Notes: generated from the sequence alone by a model not told the origin. A stretch of DNA of 64,000 nt from Athripsodes cinereus (GCA_947579605.1 OX388319.1:2790001-2854000); one strand, 5' to 3'; shown: positions 35,611-49,120, counted from the first letter of the stretch. A program made the numbers and translations.

Positions 35611-36586
35611 ATTCATTATGTAATCAAAGAAGAGCAATGAAATACTCAGAAGCTTATGAAATATCAACAGTAAACTTAAGCTTTTGATAAATGTAATGTA
35701 TTATAATAGGTATTTATTAAGGATGAAGTGAAACACATTTCACTATCCATGTTTTATTTTTACACTATTTTACAACCAGATCAATATAAGCTTTTAAGCA
35801 CTATTCTGGTTGAAGTTAATATTTATTATTTGTGAAGTTATCATCAAGGATAAAAATTTAAGTATATTTCAGGATATTTATTTCTGTTTTTCAAAATTTA
35901 ATGCTTTTGAATATGGTATTTCAGGAGTTGAATAATATTCAAACAGAATAAGTAGCAAACAATGGATAATATCATATTACTAATACTAATGGTTTTTTTT
36001 GTGGCTAATGGCCCTTACTTATAAAAGAAATATGTTTTCTTCATAGCTAACTATTCACAGATTGTAGCGCTGTTCCTGAATATACTATAGTGCATCTTTT
36101 CAACATTTTATGCTATTCTATGTTTTCGAGTAACGAGCCATTTAACCTGATATAGTCAACAGAATAACAGTTATGCCGAATTTATTAATAAGGACGATAG
36201 CATTGTATAATAGACACCAATAAATATTATAGATTTTACTATTTTAAAAACACATGAATTAACCTTAGAAGTAATATTATGGGAAGGAACATTAGGGATG
36301 AATTTGTATGAGATATACAATATTATGAAGGTGATTCTCAGCGGTATTCTCATATTTTTTACTCATTGTTTCTTTATTGATAAACATTACATAGACATTA
36401 AAAACCTTCCCGATTAATTGATTGTTGTATCTGCTGAATATTTTTATAGAAATGATGACATTTGAGAATAAGTAAATTTAAGTTCGAATTTGATATTTCA
36501 ATAATATTTAAGTAAAACACTAAAATTTTATTTTGTGTAATTGTACGATAGTATAATATTTCTGATATGCTGTCATTCTCCAAAGG

Positions 36587-36843
36587 CGGCGTACAGACAG
36601 CTGGATGCGAACGTCAATCATCAAGCATCAAGCAAAAATCTTAAAATCTTTCGGCGACAATTCGGAGCATTCTCCGAAGAAATATTGGAATGAATGCCTT
36701 CGTTGTCCGTCCATGAGACGTAATGAAGGCATTCATTCGAATATTTCTTCGGAATATGCTCCGATTTGTCGCCGAAAGATTTAAGATTTTTGCTTGATGA
36801 TTGATGATTGACGTTCGCATCCAGCTGTCTGTACGCCGCCAAT
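36587..36843. mobile_element. Long near-perfect hairpin MITE, family M2, copy 2
   Basis: Arms of about 115-120 bp: ggcggcgtacagacagctgg ... tcggagcattctccgaagaa on the left, and the reverse complement ending ccagctgtctgtacgccgcc on the right. The loop (about 36695-36725) is tiny. It is better preserved than copy 1, so this copy is probably younger. Confidence 0.95.
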
Positions 36844-37029
36844 GAGATATAGAATGTATTTAATTTTAAAATTTCTAGTTTGAAAAATCTGATATTCAAA
36901 TGGTCCAATTTTTTAATTATTATTTTTTGATATGGCAATATTATTCTTGATAAAGTATTTTTAACCCTCTGGTTACCAGTGCGCCCGTACAGGCACATGA
37001 AGAAAATTATTTTTATATTCACTTGGCTA

Positions 37030-39330
37030 GAAAAGAATTACTAATTTATGCTTAAACTATTAAAAAAGTTTGGTTCTATAAAGAGGAATAAGAATTTTTC
37101 AGTTGGAGTCACTAATTGATGTGTTATTTATTTCCAAATTTTGTATTTTATTTTACTGCCGCAATCTTCGTGTTTACCACTTTTGATTTGAAAATGTAAA
37201 TACGTGTTATCTCTCGATATCTGTATTTTCTTATTTTAATTTTTTCTATTAATATTTGCGAATGGTAAAACATAAGTATCAATTTCAAAGAGTTTGTAAA
37301 TAGTGTCCTTAAATTACTACCGATATCCTTTTTTAAAACAGATGCGACCGACCTTCACAAAAACGCTAAGAGGTATTTGAAAAAATCTTTCGCCAAAAAT
37401 CACCATAAAATACAAATATTTATTGTAAATACAAAGGAAAATCTCAGAACACTCCAATTTTTGTATCAATATATTGTGATATGGCAACATTTTTTTGATA
37501 TAGTAATTTTGAGAAAGAGATAAGTAGGTAGGTACCTACTGTACCTTACTCCATTTTCAAATTAACCAAGATATTAAAATATCATTTAGTAGAGAAGTCA
37601 TAAACAATTTTTTGAAGTGAAATAGGTATTCATGCTTTAGTGAAAGGAAGGGGGAAGTTTTATAATACATATTTTCATTATTATTTTAAGATTTAAATAT
37701 TAAACATTAATATTAAATTCAATGAAAATATCATATGGCCCCCCTTATTTCACATCACCAGCAGTTTTTATAATTTTCAACGGTGATTTTTTTTCATTTT
37801 GTGACATTGTCAATAAAGAAAGGAAAATAAACATTTGCTTGATTTCATTATTAAATTTACGACAGTTAAATGAAAAAAAAATTAAAATACGTATTGAATT
37901 CAACATGGTCAGGAGGCTGATGGTATAATCTGTACCGCTTAGGTACGTCGATAGGGATTTATCAAATCCTCCACATGTGCATGTGGAGATATCCAAACAA
38001 AGTAACACAAAACTATCTTTTTATTCATAGGAGGTATACAACGTCTCCATTCTGTAACAGAGGACGCAAAAACATGGCTTCAGACCCTCGAGGTTCAAGT
38101 CTAGTGCGCCATAAGAAGAGTCTTCGATTTTTAGTTGTTGGGAGTTCAAACAACATAAACACGTAAATAATTGGTTATAAACCAATGATTGTTAAAAAAA
38201 ATATTGATGGATTTTTATTCATCTTTTTAAATAAATATTAATATTTTATGCAAAGTGGATAAACTATCAAAATACAAATTATTTGACAAATATATAAATT
38301 TCTCTAATGTCCACATTGTTTTCTGTCGCGACAGGATTTCAGTATATAAGCATTTTAATATTTATTTAATTTCTTAAGAAGAAAATAAATATCAAACAAA
38401 AGAAACAAATGTCAAATTAACAGTAAAAGTTACCTCTTGACAATGTCACTAAAGATATAAATGCACCATTACATTTATAATTATATCAATTACAATTTTA
38501 TCTCTTATACATAATGAACAATAATTATTAATGATAATTTATTACATGTTGATTGCAATAATTATAACCTACACATTAATTGATTGATTATAATAGACAT
38601 TGTACAAAAATATTAGATGAATTATCAGAAGTGTATATAATATTAGTCATTTTAATAGTATGCATATTGAAAATATTTATTTTGAAATGTACAAGATATA
38701 TATTTAAGTGTATTATTAGATTTTATTCATTAATTGTTTCTTAAATTTTACTAATTCATTTTTTAATTTGACCACCATTGCAACTTGTATAATTTATAAA
38801 ATACCGAGCCTTCATTGAAAATTTTAACTTAGTTTTAAATTAGAAAACTAAAGAAAAAGTGGGTTGAAAAAATGAAAATTAATTAATTATTTGCAAATTA
38901 TGTAATTATATTTATGTAAAGAATTTTTAAATATTGCAAGAATGATGAATAAATTCACTACTTTTGATCTAGATATAATTTCTATTTTAGATGCTATTTA
39001 TAATATAGTTGCAATTTCTAAAATAAAATAGAAATTTTATCTAGATATTGTCAATTTTGCGAACATGAATTAGTTTGAGTTATTGAATTTAAATGAAAAT
39101 TGAGATTTTTGCCAATAGGAGATTATTGGAGGCCAAGGAATTTATGTATAAATTGAGATATTCTTCAACGAGAAATTGCTTAAGATCATTGAATTTATTA
39201 GAATCTAGAATTAAGATAATTTAATTAAAAATCGCAATTTCTGTCAACATGAGATTAGAAGAAATCATTGATTATATGTGAGAATTGAGATTATCGACAA
39301 CTTGTTGAGGACACTGAATGTATCAATAAT
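37030..39330. other. AT-rich region, no firm gene; old repeats at the right
   Basis: A GC-richer segment at 38030-38165 follows an AG and encodes a short basic peptide (RGSSLVRHKKSLRFLVV), but no donor or partner exon is clear. From 39060 to 39320 about four diverged units of some 70 bp occur (aaattgagatt...acgagaaattg...cattgaattta). Confidence 0.4.
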
Positions 39331-39537
39331 GTTTCATCTGGATACAAACTGTTAAATTACACTGTCAAAATATAACAGAAATCAACAAAAAAAAAAGTAA
39401 CAGCAATAGATTGATACAAAAGATTTTTGTTTTTAAATAAGTGTTTCGAGAGCTGAAGCATCATCATTGATATGAGAATAATCTGAATTTTCTTTCGAGA
39501 AACACAAATACAAGTTGCAAGGTGTCTTTGGGTCTTT

Positions 39538-42500
39538 TCAGAGATACTCATCAATCTGTTCATAGTCTTCATCTGGAGGAGATGGTCCTGAAACGGAAAG
39601 GATTGGCAGACCAAAGTGATGAGTGGCTGTGGTGGTAGTTGTGGTAGTGGCAGCTGTTCCAGAATCCTTGTTGGAGTCTGTCATGACGTCCTCTTTGGAG
39701 TTTTTCTCTGAAGAGACTTCTTCCATCGTCGTCAGAGGGATGTTGTCCGCTGATCTGGAATAAAAGCTTTGTATTGAAAGGATGATATTAAAAAACTGTG
39801 TACTCGTGATATGTGAAACTGCAAAAGAAAATGATTTATAAATTTACAATGAAAATTTTGAAATAGATGAAAGTTTCTTCCCGGTCACTACCAAGAAAGG
39901 TGACATTGTCTTTTCTCAGCCGTATATTTTATTTTATTTTAAATAAAGATATAATTGGATTTTGTTGTAAACCCAAATACAAATTTATAAACCTTTCACA
40001 GTAAGCTAAAAGTTTGTGTCGTGAAAGGGGAGTTTGCCGGACCCCTTGTTCATGAGGCCGAGACTCTACCTCTAGGCTACCGACGAACCCTATATGGTAG
40101 TTTCGTGTGACAAATTTACAAAAAAAATAGGTGCCTTGATAACCCCATAGAAATACTAATTTAAATAATCAGAAAGTTAAAATTTAACTTAGAGTCTGTT
40201 AGACATTACCGATCTTCCAGATCCATAAATTAACAATCCGAAATTCTAAAATTCCAAGATTTATGTCAAGTCAAAATTTTTAAGCAGTATGGTGGCCTAC
40301 CGAAAACTCAAAACAAATATGTGCTAGTAATATTTTTTTTTTCAAATTATAGATTTTTTGTTTGTGCCAAATTGAAAAAATATCATTTTCAACATGTAAT
40401 AAGGTCAACAATTATGTGGATTTTTTTTCAAAATATAATTTGGCGGAATGTGGGACTGGGTCGTCGTCATATCCTTGAAAGTTTTGTATAATTACGCGTA
40501 TTTTAGTTGAATTATAATTATATCTTATTTTTTATTATTTACTTACTTTAATTACTCAAGACATTATTTTTGATAATTATAATTTTTTGCAACGCTTGCA
40601 TTAATTTACTACTCTATACATACATACATAGTGATATCTACATGTACATATCTTTAGTTTATTTTTGTTAATCATGAAATTATTACTATTACTTTTTTTA
40701 TTATTAGATACTTATATAGACTATTACTTTTATTATTAAGTGCATACTTTTTTTTAAAATGGCAATATGTATTGTCTTGTTTTCTTATTAAGTTGTTTTT
40801 TACATAGTTTGTTTAATGTGAAATGTGTATTTTTTTGTTCTGTTTTATTATATTTTATGTTTGTAAAAGGCATTTGCCGTTTATTTAATAAATTCAAATT
40901 TTAAATTCAAATTCAAATATATTTATTCAGTAAAAAATATACACTTAAAACAATAATCAATCAATACAAAATAATAATAAAAACATATATTTTTCTTTTA
41001 TTTGTTCCTTCAAAATTGAGCAAAGCTCGTGCTTTGAAGGATAAAGGGTAATTCTTAAATCTTAAATTCAGCAACAAAACATACACAACTAGGTATATAA
41101 TATCCAACCTTAAGTTAATAACAATAGAGTTACATGTAAAAAAAAAAACAAAACAAAAAATAAAAATCAATAAAACGAGAATACACTCAGTTATTTTCAC
41201 CTAAATACCTTTTTCAGATTATACCTAAAATTCGAAAGCTTATCTGCTGTTTTAAACTTATATTCTCCTGTTATGCTGTTTTAAATAAATAAATAAAATA
41301 AATAAATAAATATCTTCATAGAAACCACATGTTATTTATTTGTCAGTCAAATTATTATTGTTTTAAATTAGTCAAGACACATTCTAAAAACTTGTTTATT
41401 TTAGTTTCCAAGAGTACATAATGAATGTTTCTTTATATTATATGTTGTTTTGTTTGTTTAATTAACTATTGTTCAAAGAAATAAGTTTGCTGCTTACGTA
41501 CAATATTCCGTACTTACATAATTTAAAATAAAATATGAGTTTTGTTTTATTTTTAACACTCAATATATCGCGGGAGTGTACATAAGTTGGTAGTGTGTAG
41601 AAACCACAACTTTATCGCTTTCTGAAGTAATGAACATAAACTTTACGGTTGTAAATATCAAAATGTAGGCTTTCAGCGATGAAATAAATAGTTTGAAACA
41701 CACCAACGTATGTAATATAAAATTAATATGTAAATTGCTGTGTCTCCAGTATATTAACAAATACATAGGTATATGAAAACATATGGTGTTGGACGTAAAA
41801 AGAAGCTTTTTTATAATATCAGGCCATTTTTTGGTCGTTTATAATTTACATATTATTATAGAGAGATTACAAACTCGCATTTATCTCGTCACATAAAATT
41901 GGCAATTATCCCCATAGATTTTATTTTTCACTACCTAGATAGAGCACTCGTACTGATTTTCATTTCAATAAAGTAAACCTCCTTATCTTCTCGGCTCCAG
42001 CTATAGCTCCAAATAAACTTCTCTGGCTTCTGCTCATTCCTCTTATAAAATCGATCAAAAACATAATAAAAACAATTATTTAAACAATTCAACCAGCCGT
42101 ATAACGAATCGTTAGCACTAAAACATCAAAATACATAAAAAGTTTAATTTATAAACATATCTATACAGAAAAAAGGTCGATTTACATAATATCACTGAAT
42201 CCAAGAATTTTAATTATCTCAAATAATTTTAGAGAATATTGTCTCGAGCTAAGAATATTTCCTTGAATTAAAAAAAAAATAGTTCCTTAAAATAAGATTG
42301 AGAATTTAAATTTCTTCGTCGAAGATTGTTTTCTTTTTTGAGAATTTTAATTCTTATACTACAATATCATGTCTTTTCAAATTGAGAAATAATTAATCTA
42401 GGGTTTTTTTGTGTGTTCACATTGTGAAAAGACATTTTTAACATAATATTTAATATTTACAAAACATTGTTTACTATTCACTATTGATTTTATGACTCGA

Positions 42501-45500
42501 GCACTTTCGTTGAGTTAGCTTGACATTTTCAAGAGAACTAATTTATATAAATATTTTCCTTTAAACTTTTATATCAATTTATATCAAATATGTGAGAAAT
42601 AATTTCTTGTTTTGAGATTCTCCATTTCCAGAAAAAAATCCAGGATTCTCCAATTTGATTTGGCATAAGGAGGGTTGTGAGAGAGTTTCTGATACAAATT
42701 GTTTGACATGTAAAAAAAAATAGATTCGTGTTTTAAAAAAAAAAGTACTTATAATATAATCTCATACGAAATATTTGAAGACATTCTGCCGAAAATCGTG
42801 TGCGAATTACAGGAAACTTTGTATATTTTAAAAAGCTCCGAGTGTAACGAAACTTGAGGTACAACTGTATGTCAATAAAACAATGTTCCTAGTACCTCTA
42901 TAATAACTTGGTGAAAAGTAGAAACATTTTGAAATACAGAATAATTATTATTATTAAACGCAATACATTTCGTCTGCCAGTTGTGTAACACCTGCGCTGT
43001 TTCAGTAGGTTGGTACAAAGAAATGATAATAATGTGAAAAATATTATTTCTGAAATGTATTAGGTACATACCTGCTGTAACTAAAATTATTATAAAATAT
43101 TATCAAATGAAATATAAAATATTATTTATTCTAGGCAATTTAGTTTGAATAATAAATAACTATTCAAATTGAATGATCTATTCAATGTGTAAAATTTCTT
43201 TTCTTTCTCAATGTTATGACATAGAGGAAAATCTACATGTAACATAATATAATAATCTGTTCGCTGGCTTCTTTACTTGTGGAAAAAATCGTGATGATGG
43301 TTTATACCTCGATAATTTATGACTGTTTGTATCCCTGTTAGAGATGTAAATACAAGCTTTTAGCTTAGTGTGAAAGGTGTATAAGGTTGTATTTGGGTTT
43401 ATAACAAAACCCAGATACCTATATCTTTTTTTTTTTTTTTAAAATACCTTATCAGATAGATTTTACAGCGACTAAATTATATTGCGTGCCGTGGAGTCCT
43501 ATAGGTAAAGAATAGGTATTCCACTCTCTTTCATTAGTTTTCGAATGTCCTGTAAAAGGCAGGTATTCGTTTAATGTCCTGTATAAGACATTTAAGTTTT
43601 AAAGCTAGTAACTAGTTATGCCACCCATCCTGAATGCCTTAAATTTTTTTTGACCAGTAGAAGAGGAGTTGCATGTTTCTTAAATTCAGTTAGTCCATTG
43701 TGAAAATGTCGTAATGGTGTAAATGAATGAAGTTTTTTTTCAATTTCATGGTACAATTTTCTAACTTTATGACACAGAGATGACAGTCTGCATGTTACAT
43801 AATGATATCAGTCCGCTGGCCTCTCCATTTGTGTGTATATATCTATGTCGGATGATTTATTTAGCGCCGTTTAATGGAGCATCCATTTGAAAAGCGCGGG
43901 ATTATGTGGAAAATGCAATGTCTTCATTTTGCTCCTAAACATTGTTATTGATTGGTTTTTGGATTGCTGATTCCAGATTACGGGTCTTAAGACACCAGTT
44001 TTAATTTAACGCTAAACTTTCGATAAATACTCTGATGAAATGAATTGATAGATATTGGTGATAGACTTTCTTCTCTTTCCATTGCCGATACACTCCACCT
44101 TTACAATACAATCAAAATATTGTCAACTTCAAGGGGTTTGCGATGTATTTGTTTATTTCAAATTCAAATTCATCTTATTCATGGAAGATTCCCACAACGG
44201 CGGTTTGAGCGGCCGGCCCCTCAGGGCTGCCCAATGGCCCACCCGTGAGAACAATTTTGGTTTGAATTTGCGGATAAATAGGGGTCTCTACGACTCCTGA
44301 GGATATCCGGGTGTGAGGTGGGTCTCACTTCTTTTTGATAAAATTTTGTTTTTCACAATCTTGAAATAAGTAATGTTTAAAATCGAGTCATACTGCTCAC
44401 AAGAAAAATAATTTTATTACAATATAATTATTATCGATACAACAATCTTTCATTCAAAAACACTGGTCTGAAATTAAAAAAAAAATTGAACATTAAATAA
44501 ACATGATTTTCCCTCCAATAAATTAATATCTTCTTATTAAAAAACGTATCTTTTATAATCAAAAGGTGATAATGCACGCGTAAAAAAGGAAAAATAAGAA
44601 AATTTATTCTAAAAAAATTATTATTTCACGTTGATAATGTTTTTTTTTCTTTTCATTAAAGTTTCGGAAGAAATATCTGCAACAATATTAAAAAGACTGT
44701 TCATATATACCTATGTACGTGTGTTCCAGCTTTTAAACGAATTCCTTAACTGTTCGTGATACAAGGCTCTGGAACAGACTCCCACACAAGTTTTTTTTTT
44801 CAATATTAAATTCATTTCATTAATTTCACTGAATTCAACAGTCCTTCGTATTTATATATACATTTAAATTTCTTTCATAACCTAGGTTTTTTTTGTTTTT
44901 TGTATGTTAATAATTACGCAGAGCAGATCCTCTCCCTTTCTCCTACTTTTTCCCCTACCTTTTCGTGTTCAATTTCTCTTTATTTTATCTTTAGTCCAGA
45001 CTTGAAGGTGGAGTGTGCAGACCTCTTAAGTCCATATCATAATACATACAATACATATAATACAAATTATAAAAAATAAATATATATTTTAGTAAAAAAA
45101 AGTTATTCCACTGTAACTAGACATCGTATTTTATTAATATATTATTAATAAATCCACCAAGAACCGTTGGTCAATAAATTAAACTTTAGTAGGTAGTAAA
45201 ATTGGTGACGGTTCAATATATACAGAGTTTCTTAACTGTGTGTTCTATGTGTGCTTTATTTATTTATTTTACATATTATTTATATTTTATATTTTAGTTT
45301 TTTTATACCCTTACGATAAACCCCACAGATGGGAACGCCAGTACACAAAATTCATGTAAAAAACATAACAAAACAGCAAGACGTCTTCTCCGCGCCAACA
45401 AAAAATTAAGATTTTCAGGACGGGTGGTAAGCTTCACCGCTGAATTCAAGATGTAAAATGTCTTTATTTTGACATTATAAAATAACATTCACGTGGGATT

Positions 45501-48500
45501 CATCATTGTCTTTAATATGTTTTGTTTTAATGAAAGGGAATTTTAAGTCGAGACTGTTTTTTTTTTTAAGAAACGCCTTTGCGATTTTATTTTTATTTTT
45601 TTTTGTCAAGAAGCCATCTTAGACACTAGCTGTTAAAATAATAATAATAATATATCATTCAAGCACATTCCCTGAAATACTTCTTACCTTTCTACTACCT
45701 ACCTGAGAAGATTCTCAGAAAGATTATTAAAAGAAATAAAACATTTTCATGATGAAAAAATATACTTAATCTAAGAAAGACGAAGTGTCTGTACGAGGAC
45801 AAGAGATAGAAAGAAAGCGAGAAGAAAGCTTTGCATAGTTAATCATTCTTGGATTTAAAAACATTCTAGATGAATTATCCACATCGATTCATTTTCGAAA
45901 AACGAACAGAAACATTCTGTTCATTCTGAGAATTGAGCCCACAGAAACCTCACTTAAGAGGCAAGTGTGTTAACCATTAGTCCACCCTATAAGTATTAAA
46001 TAGGTAGTACTTACATGTATATGGTACACATAATGTGGGAGCTTCCATTAAAATGTGAGTTTCGATATTTATGAATATATTTTAAAATTTTGGAAAATTG
46101 TACATAAATCGTCGTTGCATATTCAAAATGATGTACGTACGAACATTTTTATGTAGGCATACTCTTCATTAGGGCATTAAAATTGTTATTTGGAGTTTTT
46201 ATTGGCATTTAATATTACTATTCTGAAAATAATATTAAGTTGTAATATTTGATACCAAGAATCACTTTGTAAAATTGTTATTATTTCATTATAAGCAGTT
46301 TATTCTAGAAATGTCAAAACATTTATAAATTAACATACCCCATTTTGAATATGCAACGACGATATATTGTTATTTTTCCATGTTTTGATTTAGGATTTCA
46401 TACATTCTTTCTACTACCGACATCTGTTAATTAACGAATGCATCATTAATCATAATAGGTCACATACGGATGAATGAATGAATCATGTGCCATGAACATG
46501 CGTTCCTTTAATGAGAATGATTTTAATCCAAATAAGATTAACATCTACACTTCTGAGCGAGTAAAATCCAGTTTCCTACAACGCATTTTGTCAAGAATTT
46601 TACTCATTTTTGCATACTTAATCTAATAGAGAATGTTCTTATATAAGGAGACACACACACACACAAAATAAATCAATGTTACAGTTTGTAAGTTTGCAAT
46701 TTGTTCTGTAGAGTTCTAGGTATTTAAAAAAAAGTCGATGGGTTTTTATTATAAATCGAAATAGAGCCTTATAAAATTTTCACAGAAAGTTTTGTATGAG
46801 GTTATATATACTTATATGTATATACACTGAGAAAAATACTAACGAAATTTCACAACGAATCCAATGATTGTACCAATGTGCGTACTATCAGATTAGGACC
46901 AGAGATAGTAAAAACGATTCTTTAGTACAAATCTATAATATTAAATTTTCGCAAACAGATTGTTGGTAAATTTACCAACGACTTGTTTGCGAAGAGTTAA
47001 TATTAGGTATATATTCGTACTAATGAATCGTTTGTACTATCTCTGGTACAAATCTGATAATACTCGTACGTTCCAATGATTCGTTGTGAGTATTTTTCTC
47101 AGTGTAGATTCGTTGTGAGTATTTTTCTCAGTGTAGATTTAATACATGAAAAGGATGGGTTGCGGGTTTAAAAAAAAAAAAAAACCCATCTAGGGAATCA
47201 CCAAATAATGTGATGTTGCCTTTTCAAAGGTTTGTACGAAAGTTAAATCTGTTAAATTTACATTAGATGACTTACACGTTCTACGAATAAAATATATGCG
47301 AAAGATTTCAAATAAGTGATAATTTGATTCAAATAATGTGATGTTGTTTTTTCAAAGCCTTGTGCGATAATTACGTTTATTAAATTAACATTAAATAACT
47401 TACAATTTTTAAGAATGCAATAAACTGGAAAGATTTAAACAAAGAATGGATACAAGGGTATTTCAATAGAGAGCAAAGTTTCCAAGCACTGTCTGAACAA
47501 AATCGGATTTAAAACTAGTAACATGACGAGAAAAATGAAAAAAAAAAACTGCAAAAAGATGGGTTCGACTAAGAATGAATAAATTATAACATGAGAAAAG
47601 ATTTGAATTATAATCATTGTAGCAAGACCGAAAACAATAAAAAAATCTTTAACAAGAGAATATTATATTAAGTAGGTATTCTTTTTTGTTCTTCGGCAAG
47701 GTACTCAAGTTAGAATGAATTTTATTGTATGTGAATATTTATCTACTGAAATTCATCAATTATTAATTCAAGTTCTTCTTAAATGGGTAATGTTAAATTT
47801 CTGATTCTGTTTTATAAAAGAGAAGCTTTTTGTAATTTTAACCCACTGTGTACCATTGGTGTGTTCACGTATCAGCAAATATGATAATAATTAATAAAAT
47901 TAGTAAAACCCAAATAAGTTTTTAAGTTTTCATGGCAATTCTGACATATTTGTTCTTCTGTGTTCATGGGTTGGCAGCCACGTACGTGTTGGATATGCAT
48001 TCTACCTCTACGTGTGTTAACCCGCCTGCTGGAGTCAACATCAGGGATTTCTAACTCAACATCTATCCTCTTATGTATGTAAATCTTTTGTGCACAGAAT
48101 TATTTTTACAAAAAAACTTCCCATAAAAGCCTTTAGCAACGTATACCACAAGTCATTTTTATGTGATATTTTAATGCTTTTTATTAAATTAGATAATTGT
48201 GTAAAAATGACTTAATTAATGCCGATTAAGAGGTATTAATATCAAAAACCATATAATTAAAATATACCTAATTAGCGCTGATTAAGATATGTTTATACCA
48301 AATACCAGTAGGCCTAGTCAAAACACATTTCAGCGTTACGTTTTCGTTTCGTTTTCGTTCAAACGCGGACGACGTTGCGACAACTCGTCAATTGCCGTAA
48401 CTACTTGTGTATTTTAGCTACGAAAATTGACGCGTTCTCGCAACCTCGTCTTGTTTGAACAAAAACGTAACGCTTAAATGTGTTTTGACTAGGCCCACAG

Positions 48501-49120
48501 ATATTTGTCCAGTTTCTTTATGTTTGAGAAAATATGGGTTAATGTACGGTAAATACCAAATATATTTTCTAATGGTGCCAAAATGCTTACGATTCGACTT
48601 CTGGCTGGTTGAAACTATTAATCTAAAAGAAGTCAGTTTTATTTTTAAAATCTTAGTTATGTACAAACATTAGCAATTGATTAGTTGAAATACTTACAGA
48701 AAAATAATAGAAATTATTAGATTAATTGAAAAATTTCATGTTTCATTATATCTTCTATACTATCAACATCTGTTGAAACTTGTTATAACCAGATACATCT
48801 GAAAATTTTCGTGTCAAAAATGTTACTCAACCTTCGCACTGATGGGAGTGCTTTACATTTAACTGAAATTCATGCAAGAAGAGTTATCAATTTTTTAAGT
48901 CTCATTGAACCTTTACCAACCTCGCTTTTCTACAAAGTTTCGATTGGGAGCCATATCTTCGTAAGAAGTCTCCGGCATCAAATCCAGCAAACCCTGCGGC
49001 ATCGTTGGACACGAATATGGCTGAATTGACTCTTGGTCTTGTTCTGCGATGATGGTGGGACAGTGGACTGTGATCTTCACAGTCTAGGCTCGTCATGTGG
49101 TGGGTTGACCAGTGGAAATG
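39538..49120 (-). CDS. C-terminal two exons of an unidentified gene
   Basis: Exons 49120-48921 and 39754-39538 on the minus strand. The first follows ttttccag, opens HFHWSTHHMTSLDCEDHSPL, has a His/Arg-rich HHHRRTRPR and ends LRRYGSQSKLCRKA plus a split codon at donor gttggt. The second follows attccag, completes the Arg codon and reads SADNIPLTTMEEVSSEKNSK, a Thr run, PILSVSGPSPP, then the acidic end DEDYEQIDEYL and TGA. The two phases fit exactly across a 9.2-kb intron. Low-complexity polar composition without membrane segments suggests a cytoplasmic tail or regulatory C-terminus of a larger protein. Upstream exons were not recognised. A third exon could lie between them. No family assignment. 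Confidence 0.55.
39926..40088 (-). mobile_element. tRNA-derived SINE, family A, copy 4 (box B deleted)
   Basis: Head and tail are intact, but about 20 bp between gagtttgccgg and accccttgttc are missing. This removes box B, so the copy should be silent for polymerase III. It lies in the long intron of the 39.5-49.1-kb gene. Confidence 0.9.
40090..43345. other. Intronic AT-rich DNA (gene at 39.5-49.1 kb), no exon called
   Basis: A LINE 3'-end-like block with repeated aaattcaaattcaaa is at 40890-40930. A minus-strand segment at 41955-42050 reads GMSRSQRSLFGAIAGAEK in one frame and is exon-like in composition, but no convincing donor was found. TAAATAAA tracts occur at 41285-41312. Confidence 0.4.
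43352..43440 (+). repeat. SINE family A, 3' fragment
   Basis: Only the tail half is present: acaagcttttagcttagtgt to aacccagatacctatatc plus a T-run. The head with the polymerase III promoter is missing. Confidence 0.85.
44186..44335 (+). repeat. Dispersed repeat S, copy 2
   Basis: A near full match to 26728-26875: attcccacaacggcggtttg, gcccaatggccca, acaattttggtttgaattt, ccgggtgtgaggtgggtctc. It is preceded by a caaattcaaattca tract, which may be the end of another element. Confidence 0.8.
44340..46820. other. Intronic/intergenic AT-rich DNA, no gene
   Basis: A diverged repeat R piece is near 45410-45460, and a tRNA-like SINE head at 45905-45992 is listed separately. Nothing else is recognised. 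Confidence 0.4.
45905..45992 (-). mobile_element. tRNA-like SINE head, family C
   Basis: The minus strand reads tggactaatggttaacacac (box A-like) and later gggctcaattctca (box B-like), with a plausible anticodon-arm-sized gap. It is probably a SINE relic rather than a true tRNA gene, since a complete acceptor stem is not visible. Confidence 0.5.
46825..47136. mobile_element. Foldback MITE, family M3 (cactgagaaaaatac), copy 1
   Basis: The ends cactgagaaaaata and tatttttctcagtg are flanked by TA. The arms pair over about 130 bp (agagatagtaaaaacgattc with gaatcgtttgtactatctct). The right-hand 31 bp, gattcgttgtgagtattttt plus ctcagtgta, is duplicated in tandem (47077-47137), giving two right termini. 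Copy 2 is at 63813-63990. Confidence 0.92.
47140..47240 (+). repeat. SINE family B-like fragment
   Basis: aaaggatgggttgcgggttt, an A-run, then aataatgtgatgttgccttt correspond to the 3' half of the family at 51905-52000. The tail words recur at 47335-47370. Confidence 0.55.
48308..48498. mobile_element. MITE with about 35-bp inverted ends (ggcctagtcaaaacacattt)
   Basis: The left end, ggcctagtcaaaacacattt then cagcgttacgttttc, is mirrored at the right as acgtaacgcttaaatgtgtt then ttgactaggcc. The interior is unusually CpG-rich (cgtttcgttttcgttc, gcggacgacgttgcgac). It lies in the intron just 3' of exon 48921-49120. Confidence 0.9.

Noticed and set aside
36621..37022. A 133-residue minus-strand ORF
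   Set aside because: Most of it runs through the M2 foldback MITE, and the rest is AT-rich flank.
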